Source: Streptomyces dioscori
GTDB taxonomy: Bacteria > Actinomycetota > Actinomycetes > Streptomycetales > Streptomycetaceae
Reading direction: 5' to 3'
NCBI RefSeq assembly: GCF_003024195.1
Contig: NZ_KZ679048.1
Span: 124,001 to 188,000, forward strand
DNA: 64,000 nucleotides
Under the pieces are notes generated by a model. That model searched no databases. It was not told where the DNA came from and saw nothing but the letters and a program-made list of their open reading frames with translations. Made by a program: the position numbers and the translations under genes. Of the stretch, positions 28,740-36,988 are shown piece after piece. Each line of letters opens with the position of its first letter. Position 1 is the stretch's first letter.

Positions 28740-30049
28740 AGCCCGAAACCGGGGTGCCCGGCGCGTCCGGAGTGCCTGGGATGTCTGGGGCGCCTGGGGG
28801 CGAAACCCCGGTGCGGGTAGGGGTGTTCGGCCTGCTCGGCTCCGGCAACCTCGGCAACGACGGATCGCTGGAGGCCGTACTCGGCTACCTCCGTACCGCG
28901 CACCCGGACGCGGCCGTCGACGCGCTGTGCGGGGGCCCCGAGGTCGTCGAGGCCCGGTACGGGATCCCCGCGACGCGGCTGCACTGGTACCGCGGCGAGT
29001 ACCGGACCGCGTCACGCCTGGGCGCGATCGCGGGGAAGGGCCTCGGCAAGCTCGTCGACGTCTTCCGCACCGCCGCCTGGGTGCGCCGCCACGACGTGGT
29101 GATCGTGCCGGGCATGGGCGTCCTGGAGGCCACGCTGCCCCTGCGGCCGTGGGGCTTCCCGTACTCCCTCTTCCTGCTCTGCGCGAGCGGCAGGGTGTTC
29201 GGCACGCGGGTCGCGCTGGTCGGCGTCGGCGCCGCCGCGATCGCCGACCGGCCCACCCGGGCCCTGGTGCGCTGGTCGGCGCGGCTGGCCGCGTACCGGT
29301 CGTACCGGGACGTCCTCTCGCGGGAGGCGCTGCGGGAGATGGGCGTGGACACCGCGCGCGACGAGGTCTACCCGGACCTCGCGTTCGCCCTGCCGACGCC
29401 GCAGCCCGCACCGCAGCCGAGGGCGTCCTCGGAACAGCCTTCGGACACCCCGGGCCCGGGTACGGTCTGCGTCGGTGTCATGGACTTCCACGGCGGCAAC
29501 GACGACCGCGCCCGCGCCGAGGAGATCCACCGCCGCTACCTCGACGGGACCACCCAGGTCGTCCGCGCGCTGGCCGAGGACGGCAGACCGGTCCGGCTGC
29601 TCACCGGCGACGAGTGCGACGCGTCGGTGGTCACCGCGATCCTTGACGCGGTGGACTCACCGCTGGTCACCGCCTCCGAGGCGTCCTCACTTGCCGACCT
29701 GATGAAGGAGATGGCGGCGGCCGACACCGTCGTGGCGACCCGCTACCACAACCTGGTCTGCGCGCTGAAGGTCGGCGCACCGACGCTCGCCCTCAGCTAC
29801 GCGGCGAAGAGCGACGCGCTGATGGGCCGCATGGGTCTCGACGCGTACTGCCACCCGGCCCGCGAGGTCGACGCCGACCGGCTCCTGCGGCAGTTCCGGG
29901 AGCTGGAGCGCAGCGCGCCCGAGGTCCGGCGGACCCTCACCGAGCGGAACCTGCTGGCCACCCGCCAACTCGACCACCAGTTCACCGCGTTGACCGCGGC
30001 CCTGTTCCCGGCCGCCCACCCTGCACACGCCCTGCGGAAGGCCTCATGA
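28736..30049 (+). CDS. Polysaccharide pyruvyl transferase family protein
   Basis: 437 aa. The core starts VRVGVFGLLGSGNLGNDGSLEAVL and contains VIVPGMGVLE, VALVGVGAA and the C-terminal VATRYHNLVCALKVGAPTLALSYAAKSDALM, all typical of the pyruvyl transferase family (PF04230; compare CsaB and WcaK). It probably transfers pyruvate from phosphoenolpyruvate to form a ketal on a sugar, adding negative charge. The first 25 residues are Gly/Pro-rich and look disordered, with several PG pairs. A Pro/Ala/Ser-rich insertion lies around residue 220-240. The ATG at 28736 overlaps the upstream stop. Confidence 0.87.
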   Translation: MKPETGVPGASGVPGMSGAPGGETPVRVGVFGLLGSGNLGNDGSLEAVLGYLRTAHPDAAVDALCGGPEVVEARYGIPATRLHWYRGEYRTASRLGAIAGKGLGKLVDVFRTAAWVRRHDVVIVPGMGVLEATLPLRPWGFPYSLFLLCASGRVFGTRVALVGVGAAAIADRPTRALVRWSARLAAYRSYRDVLSREALREMGVDTARDEVYPDLAFALPTPQPAPQPRASSEQPSDTPGPGTVCVGVMDFHGGNDDRARAEEIHRRYLDGTTQVVRALAEDGRPVRLLTGDECDASVVTAILDAVDSPLVTASEASSLADLMKEMAAADTVVATRYHNLVCALKVGAPTLALSYAAKSDALMGRMGLDAYCHPAREVDADRLLRQFRELERSAPEVRRTLTERNLLATRQLDHQFTALTAALFPAAHPAHALRKAS

Positions 30050-30597
30050 AAGCGACCGAAGTCCCGGCGATCGCCGGAGCGTACCTGTTCGAGCCGACGC
30101 CGTACGCCGACGAGCGCGGCTTCTTCTGCCGCACCTTCGACGCCGACGTGGTCCGCTCGGTGGGCCTGGACCCGAACGCCTTCATCCAGGACAGCGTGTC
30201 CCGCTCGGTCCGGGGCGTCCTGCGTGGCCTGCACCTGCGCTCCGGTGCGGGCGAGGCCAAGCTCGTGCGCTGCTCGTACGGGGAGATCTTCGACGTCGTC
30301 GTGGACCTGCGGCCGGACTCGCCGACATACCGCAACGTGGCGTCGTTCGAGCTGTCGGGCGAGACGCAGAAGACCCTCTACATCCCGGCGGGCTGTGCGC
30401 ACGGCTTCCAGGCGCTGACCGAGACCACCGACACCTCCTACCGCATCGACCGCCCGCACGATCCGGCCGAGGACGTGACGATCGCCTTCGACGACCCCGA
30501 ACTCGGCATCCCCTGGCCACTGCCCCCCACCTCGATGTCCCAGCGGGACCGGGAGGCGCCGAGCCTCGCCGAGGTCCTGAAGCAGAGAGAGAGCTGA
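30046..30597 (+). CDS. dTDP-4-dehydrorhamnose 3,5-epimerase-like (RmlC cupin)
   Basis: 183 aa, the normal length for RmlC. Motifs: ERGFFCRTFD, the catalytic His in RGVLRGLHLR, KLVRCSYGEIFDVVVDLRPDSPT and YIPAGCAHGFQALTE. These enzymes epimerise C3 and/or C5 of a 4-keto-6-deoxy NDP-sugar. No rmlA, rmlB or rmlD occurs in the window, so it likely acts on the operon's own 4-keto (perhaps CDP-) sugar. The ATG overlaps the previous stop. Confidence 0.9.
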   Translation: MKATEVPAIAGAYLFEPTPYADERGFFCRTFDADVVRSVGLDPNAFIQDSVSRSVRGVLRGLHLRSGAGEAKLVRCSYGEIFDVVVDLRPDSPTYRNVASFELSGETQKTLYIPAGCAHGFQALTETTDTSYRIDRPHDPAEDVTIAFDDPELGIPWPLPPTSMSQRDREAPSLAEVLKQRES

Positions 30598-30604
30598 AGC
30601 CACC

Positions 30605-31969
30605 GTGGACACCGAGGACATTGAAGGCAGCGTGGACACCGAAGACATGGGGTCGGAATTCTCCCTGCCCCGGTCGCGGCTGGCCAACGAGCGGCTGCAC
30701 GCCCTGATCCCCGGCGGCGCGCACACGTACGCCAAGGGCGACGACCAGTACCCCGAGCACCTGGCGCCGGTCATCGACCACGGCCGCGGCGCCCACGTCT
30801 GGGACGTCGACGGCAACCGCTACATCGAGTACGGCTCCGGTCTGCGGTCGGTCAGTCTCGGCCACGCCCATCCGCGCGTGATCGAGGCGGTACGCCGCGA
30901 ACTGGACCGCGGCAGCAACTTCGTACGGCCGTCCGTCGTGGAGGTCGAGGCGGCGGAACGCTTCCTGGCCACCGTGCCGACCGCCGAGATGGTGAAGTTC
31001 GCGAAGAACGGCTCGGACGCCACCACCGCCGCGATACGCCTCGCCCGCGCGGTCACCGGCCGCCCGCGCGTGGCCATCTGCGGCGACCACCCCTTCTTCT
31101 CCACGGACGACTGGTTCATAGGCACCACACCCATGGCGGCCGGCATCCCGGCGGCGACCACCGACCTCACGGTGGCATTCTCGTACGGGGACCTGGCTGC
31201 CACGGAGGAGTTGCTCACCCGGCACCAGGACGAGATCGCCTGCCTGATCCTCGAACCCGCCACCCACACCGAACCGCCGCCCGGATACCTCGCCGGCCTG
31301 CGCGAACTGGCCGACCGGCACGGCTGCGTCCTGATCTTCGACGAGATGATCACCGGCCTGCGCTGGTCCGAGGCGGGCGCCCAGGGCCTGTACGGAGTCA
31401 CCCCCGACCTCTCCACGTTCGGCAAGGCGCTGGGCAACGGGTTCGCCGTCTCCGCGCTGGCCGGGCGCCGCGACCTCATGGAGCGGGGCGGGCTGCGCCA
31501 CTCCGGCGAGCGGGTGTTCCTGCTGTCCACCACCCACGGCGCGGAGACGCACTCACTGGCCGCGGCCATGGCGGTCCTCACCACCTACGTCGAAGAGGGC
31601 ATCACCGCGCGACTGCACGCCCTCGGCGAGCGGCTGGCCGCCGGTGTCCGCGAGGCCGCGGCCGGTATGGGCGTCGGCGACCACGTCGTCGTACGCGGCC
31701 GGGCCAGCAACCTGGTCTTCGCCACCCTCGACGAGAAGGGGCAGCCGTCGCAGGAGTACCGCACCCTGTTCCTGCACCGGCTCCTGGCGGGCGGGGTGCT
31801 CGCCCCGTCGTTCGTGGTGAGCAGCGCGCTCACCGACACCGACATCGACCACACCGTGGACGTGGTGGCCCAGGCGTGCGCGGTGTACCGCAAGGCGCTG
31901 GACGCGGGCGACCCCACACCCTGGCTGACCGGACGCCCGGTGAAGCCGGTGTTCCGCCGCTTGGCGTGA
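30605..31969 (+). CDS. Class III PLP aminotransferase (glutamate-1-semialdehyde aminomutase-like)
   Basis: 454 aa. Fold type I, class III: GSGLRSVSLGHAHP, KNGSDATTAAIRLAR, the aspartate in IFDEMITGLR and the PLP lysine Lys274 in TFGKALGNGF. It resembles HemL-like proteins but is a distinct branch often found in sugar loci. A role in amination of a keto sugar is inferred from its place at the operon end. An acidic tail of about 20 residues with a repeated DTED precedes the core, so a downstream start is also possible. GTG start, 7 bp after the epimerase stop. It is the last gene of the colinear run and converges on the PAP2 gene. Confidence 0.85.
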   Translation: MDTEDIEGSVDTEDMGSEFSLPRSRLANERLHALIPGGAHTYAKGDDQYPEHLAPVIDHGRGAHVWDVDGNRYIEYGSGLRSVSLGHAHPRVIEAVRRELDRGSNFVRPSVVEVEAAERFLATVPTAEMVKFAKNGSDATTAAIRLARAVTGRPRVAICGDHPFFSTDDWFIGTTPMAAGIPAATTDLTVAFSYGDLAATEELLTRHQDEIACLILEPATHTEPPPGYLAGLRELADRHGCVLIFDEMITGLRWSEAGAQGLYGVTPDLSTFGKALGNGFAVSALAGRRDLMERGGLRHSGERVFLLSTTHGAETHSLAAAMAVLTTYVEEGITARLHALGERLAAGVREAAAGMGVGDHVVVRGRASNLVFATLDEKGQPSQEYRTLFLHRLLAGGVLAPSFVVSSALTDTDIDHTVDVVAQACAVYRKALDAGDPTPWLTGRPVKPVFRRLA

Positions 31970-31981
31970 CAGCACACGACG

Positions 31982-32668
31982 TCAGCGGTGCTCAGGCTGA
32001 CCGGGCGGGCGACGGCGGTCGCCCGCCCGGTCGATCACCCAGGCCGTCGCCGGTACCACTGTGAACGCGCTGCACCAGCCGCCGAGAACGTCGGTCGGAT
32101 AGTGCGCGCCCAGGGCGACCTGCGCCCAACCCATGGCGGCGCCCGCCACCAGTCCTGCGGCGAGCACGAGCAGCATGCCGCCCGCCCGGCCGAGACCGGA
32201 CCGGCCGACCGCGAGCAGCGCCACGACGACCGCGAGCGCCGTGAGAAAGGCGGTGTGCCCGCTCGGGTAGGACAGGTTGTCGGGGCCGTGGATGGTGCGC
32301 CCCACCAGCGACTTGAGGAGTGTCGCCACCACGACGGTGACGCCGACCGCGACCACGACGAACACGGCGGCGCGAGTTCGCCGACGGAGCAGACAGCCCG
32401 CCACGGCGACCAGGATGAGCGCCGCCGCTCCGACGGGCTCGCCGAGGAAGTCGACGGCGAGCGCGACACCCCGCCATGGCGCCCGGACGCTGTCGTCCGT
32501 GGGCTCGACGAACCACCGGTCCACGGCGCCAGGCTGGGTGTGCCCGGCGTACATGACGCCGAGCGCGGCGACGACGAGGGCGGCGAGGACCGCGATCACC
32601 CCGAGCCCCGCGCGCAACGACTGGGGCAGCACCGCGGGCGTCGGGCGGGTATCGGTGTCTAAGGCCAC
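31982..32668 (-). CDS. PAP2-family membrane phosphatase
   Basis: About 228 aa with five or six transmembrane helices and the PAP2 signature: KSLVGRTIHGP, SYPSGHTAF and ALGAHYPTDVLGG (catalytic histidines included). It may dephosphorylate a lipid such as undecaprenyl pyrophosphate or phosphatidic acid. It converges on the end of the polysaccharide operon with a 12-bp gap, so recycling of the lipid carrier is an attractive guess. The start is unclear: GTG 32668 has AGGGTGA upstream; GTG 32677 and TTG 32686 are alternatives. With any of these, a TTA leucine codon (32660-32662) falls in the first ten codons, which would make translation depend on the bldA tRNA. Confidence 0.88.
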   Translation of the reverse strand: MALDTDTRPTPAVLPQSLRAGLGVIAVLAALVVAALGVMYAGHTQPGAVDRWFVEPTDDSVRAPWRGVALAVDFLGEPVGAAALILVAVAGCLLRRRTRAAVFVVVAVGVTVVVATLLKSLVGRTIHGPDNLSYPSGHTAFLTALAVVVALLAVGRSGLGRAGGMLLVLAAGLVAGAAMGWAQVALGAHYPTDVLGGWCSAFTVVPATAWVIDRAGDRRRPPGQPEHR

Positions 32669-32678
32669 CCTTGTCACC

Positions 32679-32891
32679 CTAGCCAACGAGGGGTCGCGCC
32701 AAACCGCCTATGAAAGCGGCCCAATCGCCCCGGCCGACCCGCAGTACGGCCGCGTCACTCACGACTTTCGAGTCCCGAACGTACACAGCCTCCGGCCCGG
32801 CAGCCACTTCTACGCAGTTGCCGCCGTCCGAACCGCTGTAGCTGCTCTTGAACCAGCGCAGCCCGTCCACGGATGCCTGCTCCACGCTCAT
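32679..32891 (-). CDS. DUF397 domain protein
   Basis: 70 aa, a common small protein of actinomycetes. The family core WFKSSYSGSDGGNCVEVA and VYVRDSKV is present. DUF397 genes usually sit next to, and often work with, a DUF5753 helix-turn-helix regulator, a pair likened to toxin-antitoxin modules. Here the partner immediately upstream is truncated (see 32888-33187). The ATG at 32891 overlaps the partner's stop by 4 bp. Confidence 0.9.
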   Translation of the reverse strand: MSVEQASVDGLRWFKSSYSGSDGGNCVEVAAGPEAVYVRDSKVVSDAAVLRVGRGDWAAFIGGLARPLVG

Positions 32892-33187
32892 GCCTCTCCA
32901 ACCAGCCGTTCGATGAGCCGCGCAGACTCGACGCCGTTCAGAGCCCGCGACCGCAGCTTTCCATACCGCAGCCCGAAGGCACTGACCACTGCGGGGTCGT
33001 GCACGACGGACCCGACTTCCTGGGACTCGATGTAGCCGAGGTGCTGGTGCTCCTTGGTCTCCAACACCACGAACGGCCCGTTCAGGCCCGGGTGGAACCC
33101 GCACTCGGCAGGCATGACCTGGACTTCCACGTTCCGCGACGTACGCACCTCAAGCAGGTGCCGCCAGGCCACGACACCACAGCCCAC
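32888..33187 (-). pseudogene. Truncated DUF5753 (XRE-family) regulator remnant
   Basis: The open frame gives 99 aa that match only the end of the DUF5753 domain: VVAWRHLLEVRTSRNVEVQVMP, PFVVLETKE and VGYIES-like GYIESQEVGSVVHD. Complete members are roughly 270-290 aa with an N-terminal XRE helix-turn-helix. Upstream sequence (33188-33282) read in the same frame keeps a faint family-like stretch before it degenerates. The helix-turn-helix is missing, so it probably cannot bind DNA. It is a 5'-truncated relic beside an intact DUF397 partner. Confidence 0.72.
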
Positions 33188-33644
33188 GGACGAGACCTCG
33201 GGTCGCGGTCTGCTCCTCGTCGAGACCTACGCGGAGGACCTCTGGCGACCAGTGTCCTCCGCCCCGCCGCGCGGCTGAGCGAGTGCGCGTAATACGCCGT
33301 ACTACGCCGCAGCCGTCGACGACACCGGCGATATCACCGATGGCGTGGAGCCGGAGCGGCTCTATGGTGATGCTGCTTCAGGCGGTTCGGGCCCCCACGG
33401 CCCGGTCGCAGGTCGTCCTTCGGATTCATTTCGCACGCAGCACCGTGCACCGCCCCAACGCGCCATCCGAGACAACCTCGTTGCTTCCGTGACGTGACGC
33501 CGCGTCCTTCGACTCGCGTCGGACACGGCCGGGCAGGCCGGGGCTCGACCAGCCACGGGCACGCCCGACCAGCCATGCGCAGGGCACGCACCACCGGAGT
33601 CACCGCTCCCGTGTCACCCACGGAACCTGGTGAAAGGACCGATC
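33188..33644. other. Intergenic region without a recognised gene
   Basis: About 460 bp between the truncated regulator and the polyester hydrolase. Open frames here have no recognisable domain. The first 100 bp may be decayed regulator sequence. The promoter of the hydrolase should lie toward the 3' end. Confidence 0.5.
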
Positions 33645-34595
33645 GTGCAAGCATCCCCCACACCCAGATCCACCTCCGTACCCACCTACTCCGCGCGGGC
33701 GGAGCGGGCGCCCCGCCGCCGACTGCGCGGCCGGCTCGCCGCGCTGTCGGCCACGGCCGCACTGCTCGCCGGTCTGACCACCTCCCTCACCGGTGTCGCC
33801 GACGCCGCGGACAACCCGTACGAGCGCGGACCGGCGCCGACCAACGCCAGCATCGAGGCCGCCAGGGGCTCGTACGCCGTCTCGCAGACGACCGTGTCCC
33901 GGTCCAGCGTGAGCGGTTTCGGCGGCGGGACCGTCTACTACCCGACGAGCACCAGCGACGGCACGTTCGGAGCGGTGGCGATCTCGCCCGGATTCACCGC
34001 CTCGCAGTCGTCGGTGTCGTGGCTCGGCCCCAGACTGGCCTCCCAGGGCTTCGTCGTGATCACCATCGACACCCTCAGCACCCTCGACCAGCCGGCCGCC
34101 CGCGGTGGCCAACTGCTGGCAGCGCTCGACTACTTGACGCAGAGCAGCAGCGTACGTACCCGGATCGACAGCACCCGGCTCGGTGTCATGGGGCACTCCA
34201 TGGGCGGCGGCGGCTCGCTCGAAGCGTCCAAGGACCGGCCGTCGCTGCAGGCCGCCGTCCCGCTCACGCCGTGGAACACGGACAAGACCTGGCCCGAGGT
34301 GCAGACGCCCACCCTGATCGTCGGAGCGGACGGTGACACGGTCGCGCCGGTGTCCTCGCACGCCGAACCCTTCTACACCAGCCTGCCGTCCGGGCTGAAC
34401 CGCGCGTACCTGGAGCTGAACGGCGCCTCGCACTCCGCCCCGACCTCGTCCAACACCACGGTCGCGAAGTACAGCCTGTCGTGGCTCAAGAGGTTCATCG
34501 ACAACGACACCCGCTACGAACAGTTCCTGTGCCCGCTGCCCGCGGCGAGCACGACCATCGAGGAGTACCGCGGCAACTGCCCGCACACCGGCTGA
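33645..34595 (+). CDS. Secreted polyester hydrolase (cutinase/PETase-fold, Streptomyces lipase type)
   Basis: 316 aa. Closely resembles the Streptomyces exfoliatus lipase and Thermobifida cutinases: the mature start NPYERGPAPTNASIEAARG, GFGGGTVYYP, AISPGFTA (oxyanion region), GHSMGGGGS, GADGDTVAP and a C-terminal Cys pair. The triad is Ser185, Asp231 and His263, with the same spacing as that lipase. An N-terminal arginine-rich region, a hydrophobic core and cleavage near VADA indicate secretion. It should hydrolyse ester bonds of cutin-like or synthetic polyesters and short-chain esters. The residue after the catalytic His is Ser264, where Thermobifida and S. exfoliatus enzymes have Phe. GTG 33645 is preferred over GTG 33630 because AAGGA lies upstream of it. 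Confidence 0.93.
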   Translation: MQASPTPRSTSVPTYSARAERAPRRRLRGRLAALSATAALLAGLTTSLTGVADAADNPYERGPAPTNASIEAARGSYAVSQTTVSRSSVSGFGGGTVYYPTSTSDGTFGAVAISPGFTASQSSVSWLGPRLASQGFVVITIDTLSTLDQPAARGGQLLAALDYLTQSSSVRTRIDSTRLGVMGHSMGGGGSLEASKDRPSLQAAVPLTPWNTDKTWPEVQTPTLIVGADGDTVAPVSSHAEPFYTSLPSGLNRAYLELNGASHSAPTSSNTTVAKYSLSWLKRFIDNDTRYEQFLCPLPAASTTIEEYRGNCPHTG

Positions 34596-34614
34596 CTCGA
34601 AGCCGAAGCCGACC

Positions 34615-34647
34615 TGTCCGCCGACCTGCTCAGCAGGTCGGCGGACA
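34615..34647. terminator. Bidirectional terminator hairpin
   Basis: A perfect 16-bp inverted repeat (TGTCCGCCGACCTGCT and its complement) around a single base lies between the convergent hydrolase and MerR genes. The real loop would be a few bases larger. It has no long T-run, as is common in Streptomyces. Confidence 0.88.
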
Positions 34648-34653
34648 CGGAGC

Positions 34654-35766
34654 CTAGTTCTCCAGTCGGACCGGCATCAGGAGCGAGAAGGCGTCCTCGT
34701 CGTCGGGCCGGCGGATCACGAGCGGAGCCGTCGGCGCACCCAGCTCCAGGACCAGCTCGTCCCGGGCCCCGGCGGTGAGCGCGTGCAGCAGGTACTCGCG
34801 ATTGACACCGACGTTGTCCCGATCGTCGGCACCGTGGTCACCCTCGTCGCACACGACCACGTTTCCGTCCTCCGTCACCCTGAGCACACTGAGGTCCTGG
34901 GGCTCGCGGTCCGCCTCCCCGGCCTCACTCGTGCGGACAGGACCGTTCTCCAGCGCCGCGCGGAAGGACTCCGTATCGATGCGGACCCGGCGACCGGCCG
35001 GGAGGTTGACGAGGCGACGGTAGTCGGGGAACTCATGGCCGAGGACCTGCCCGGCGGTCTGCCGGTCCCCGGCCTCCAGCGTGACGCGGTCACCGTCCAC
35101 CGCGAGCTGGACACGTTCGCCGCCGGTCAGCAGCGCCCGCATCGCGTCGGCGAGCGGAAGAGGCACGAGCACCTGCGTCCGGGGCCCGTCGTGCCCGGCG
35201 ATGCGCGCTCGTGCGACGGCCATCCGGTAGCGGTCGGTGGCCACCAGACGGATGCCGTCACCTTCGATGTCGAACAGGACGCCGGCGAGCATCGGCAGTT
35301 CCGGGTCGGAGCCGGCCGCGAAACGGACCGTGTCCAGCGCCGCGGCCAGCTCCAGCGTCGACGCGGACACCCGGGTGGCAGCGGCAGCAGCGGCAGCGGT
35401 GGGGGTACGGAGCGAGGTCAAGGGGTTCTCCCGTTGGTCGAGTAGGGCTCGGAGCGTGGAGAACTCACCGCGGGCCTCGGACAGCCCCAGTTCGAGACGG
35501 CGCAGGTGGGCCTCAAGGAGCCCGCGCACCAGATCGGTGTCCGCGCCCGCCCACCCGGCCAGCACCAGCCGGATGTCCGCCAACGGCATGGCCGCCCGGC
35601 GCAACCGGGCCAGCAGCCTGGCCTCCTCCAACTGCGCGGGCTCGTACCAGCGATAACCGCTGACGGGGTCCACCCAGGCCGGAACCAGCACCCCGGCACG
35701 GTCGTAGAACCGCAGCGCACTCACGCTCAGCCCACCGTCCCGGGCCATCTCCCCGATACTGCGCAT
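34654..35766 (-). CDS. MerR regulator fused to DNA sliding-clamp (DnaN) domains
   Basis: 370 aa. Residues 1-70 are a MerR helix-turn-helix (SIGEMARDGGLSVSALRFYDRAGVLVP, GYRWYEPAQL) with a dimerisation helix to about 115. The rest matches clamp domains 2 and 3 of DNA polymerase III beta: LPMLAGVLFDIEGDGIRLVATDRYRMAV, VLVPLPLADAMRALL, GQVLGHEFPDYRRLV, VNREYLLHAL and a final LLMPVRL. The MerR part takes the place of clamp domain 1. It may use the clamp fold for dimerisation, ligand sensing or contact with replication or repair proteins; none of this is shown. The start is ATG 35766 (GGAG upstream) or GTG 35778. A MerR-type operator lies just upstream. Confidence 0.9.
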   Translation of the reverse strand: MRSIGEMARDGGLSVSALRFYDRAGVLVPAWVDPVSGYRWYEPAQLEEARLLARLRRAAMPLADIRLVLAGWAGADTDLVRGLLEAHLRRLELGLSEARGEFSTLRALLDQRENPLTSLRTPTAAAAAAATRVSASTLELAAALDTVRFAAGSDPELPMLAGVLFDIEGDGIRLVATDRYRMAVARARIAGHDGPRTQVLVPLPLADAMRALLTGGERVQLAVDGDRVTLEAGDRQTAGQVLGHEFPDYRRLVNLPAGRRVRIDTESFRAALENGPVRTSEAGEADREPQDLSVLRVTEDGNVVVCDEGDHGADDRDNVGVNREYLLHALTAGARDELVLELGAPTAPLVIRRPDDEDAFSLLMPVRLEN

Positions 35767-35793
35767 CTCGTTCTCCACACCCGGGACTCTGAG

Positions 35794-35816
35794 CCCTCGA
35801 CAAGGTCGAGGGTCAA
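35794..35816 (-). promoter_or_regulatory. MerR-type autoregulatory operator/promoter
   Basis: On the minus strand TTGACC (35811-35816) overlaps the perfect dyad CCCTCGAC-CTT-GTCGAGGG (35794-35812), followed by CAGAGT as a possible -10. The dyad sits inside the promoter spacer, stretched to about 19 bp, as in classic MerR-controlled promoters. The MerR-clamp start is about 30 bp further, so autoregulation is likely. Confidence 0.75.
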
Positions 35817-35845
35817 CCTGCTCCGAACGCCTCAGCTCTCAGGTC

Positions 35846-35873
35846 TCCCGCCTCCCGCCTCCCGCCTCCCGCG
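35846..35873. repeat. CCTCCCG heptanucleotide tandem repeat
   Basis: Three to four tandem copies of CCTCCCG lie between the MerR-clamp gene and the GNAT stop codon. A simple-sequence tract with no visible function. Confidence 0.7.
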
Positions 35874-36262
35874 TCACGCTTCGCCGAGCGTGGCGCGCGT
35901 GATGACCCCTATGTCGTCGGCTGTCGGCTGACGGAACTCCCCACCCCTCGCGACGAACGCGTCACCATGCACCCGCAGATGCCGGGCGAACATCGGACAC
36001 AACGGCACGACAGTGGCAGCCTCGTGAATGCTGTCGGTGAGCGCCTTGCTCACCAGAAGCTCCACCAGTTCACGTCCCCCGAAGTCCTGGCACACATCGG
36101 TATGGAAGAAGATCCGCTCCTCGCGTACGCCGGATACGACGACGAAGTCGGCCGTGCCCACGGGTGTCCCGTCGGCGCGTCTCACGTGGTAGGAGCTGAT
36201 CGGGGCGGCGGGATCGAGCTCGACCGTCAGGGACGCACCGAAGCTGCCGGTTAATTCCTGCG

Positions 36263-36266
<4 letters not shown>
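35874..36266 (-). CDS. Small GNAT acetyltransferase (Acetyltransf_CG/YjdJ-like)
   Basis: 130 aa. Matches the short GNAT-like family PF14542: a compact domain with VELDPAAPISSYHVR, GTADFVVVSG, DFGGRELVELLVSKAL and a C-terminal VVPLCPMFARHLRVH. The acetyl-CoA loop is GGREL instead of the usual GxGxGxxL. Substrate unknown. The open frame continues upstream, but the ATG at 36266 overlaps the stop of the F420-reductase-like gene (ATGA) and is the natural start. It is the last gene of a three-gene minus-strand operon. Confidence 0.82.
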
Positions 36267-36984
<718 letters not shown>

Positions 36985-36988
<4 letters not shown>

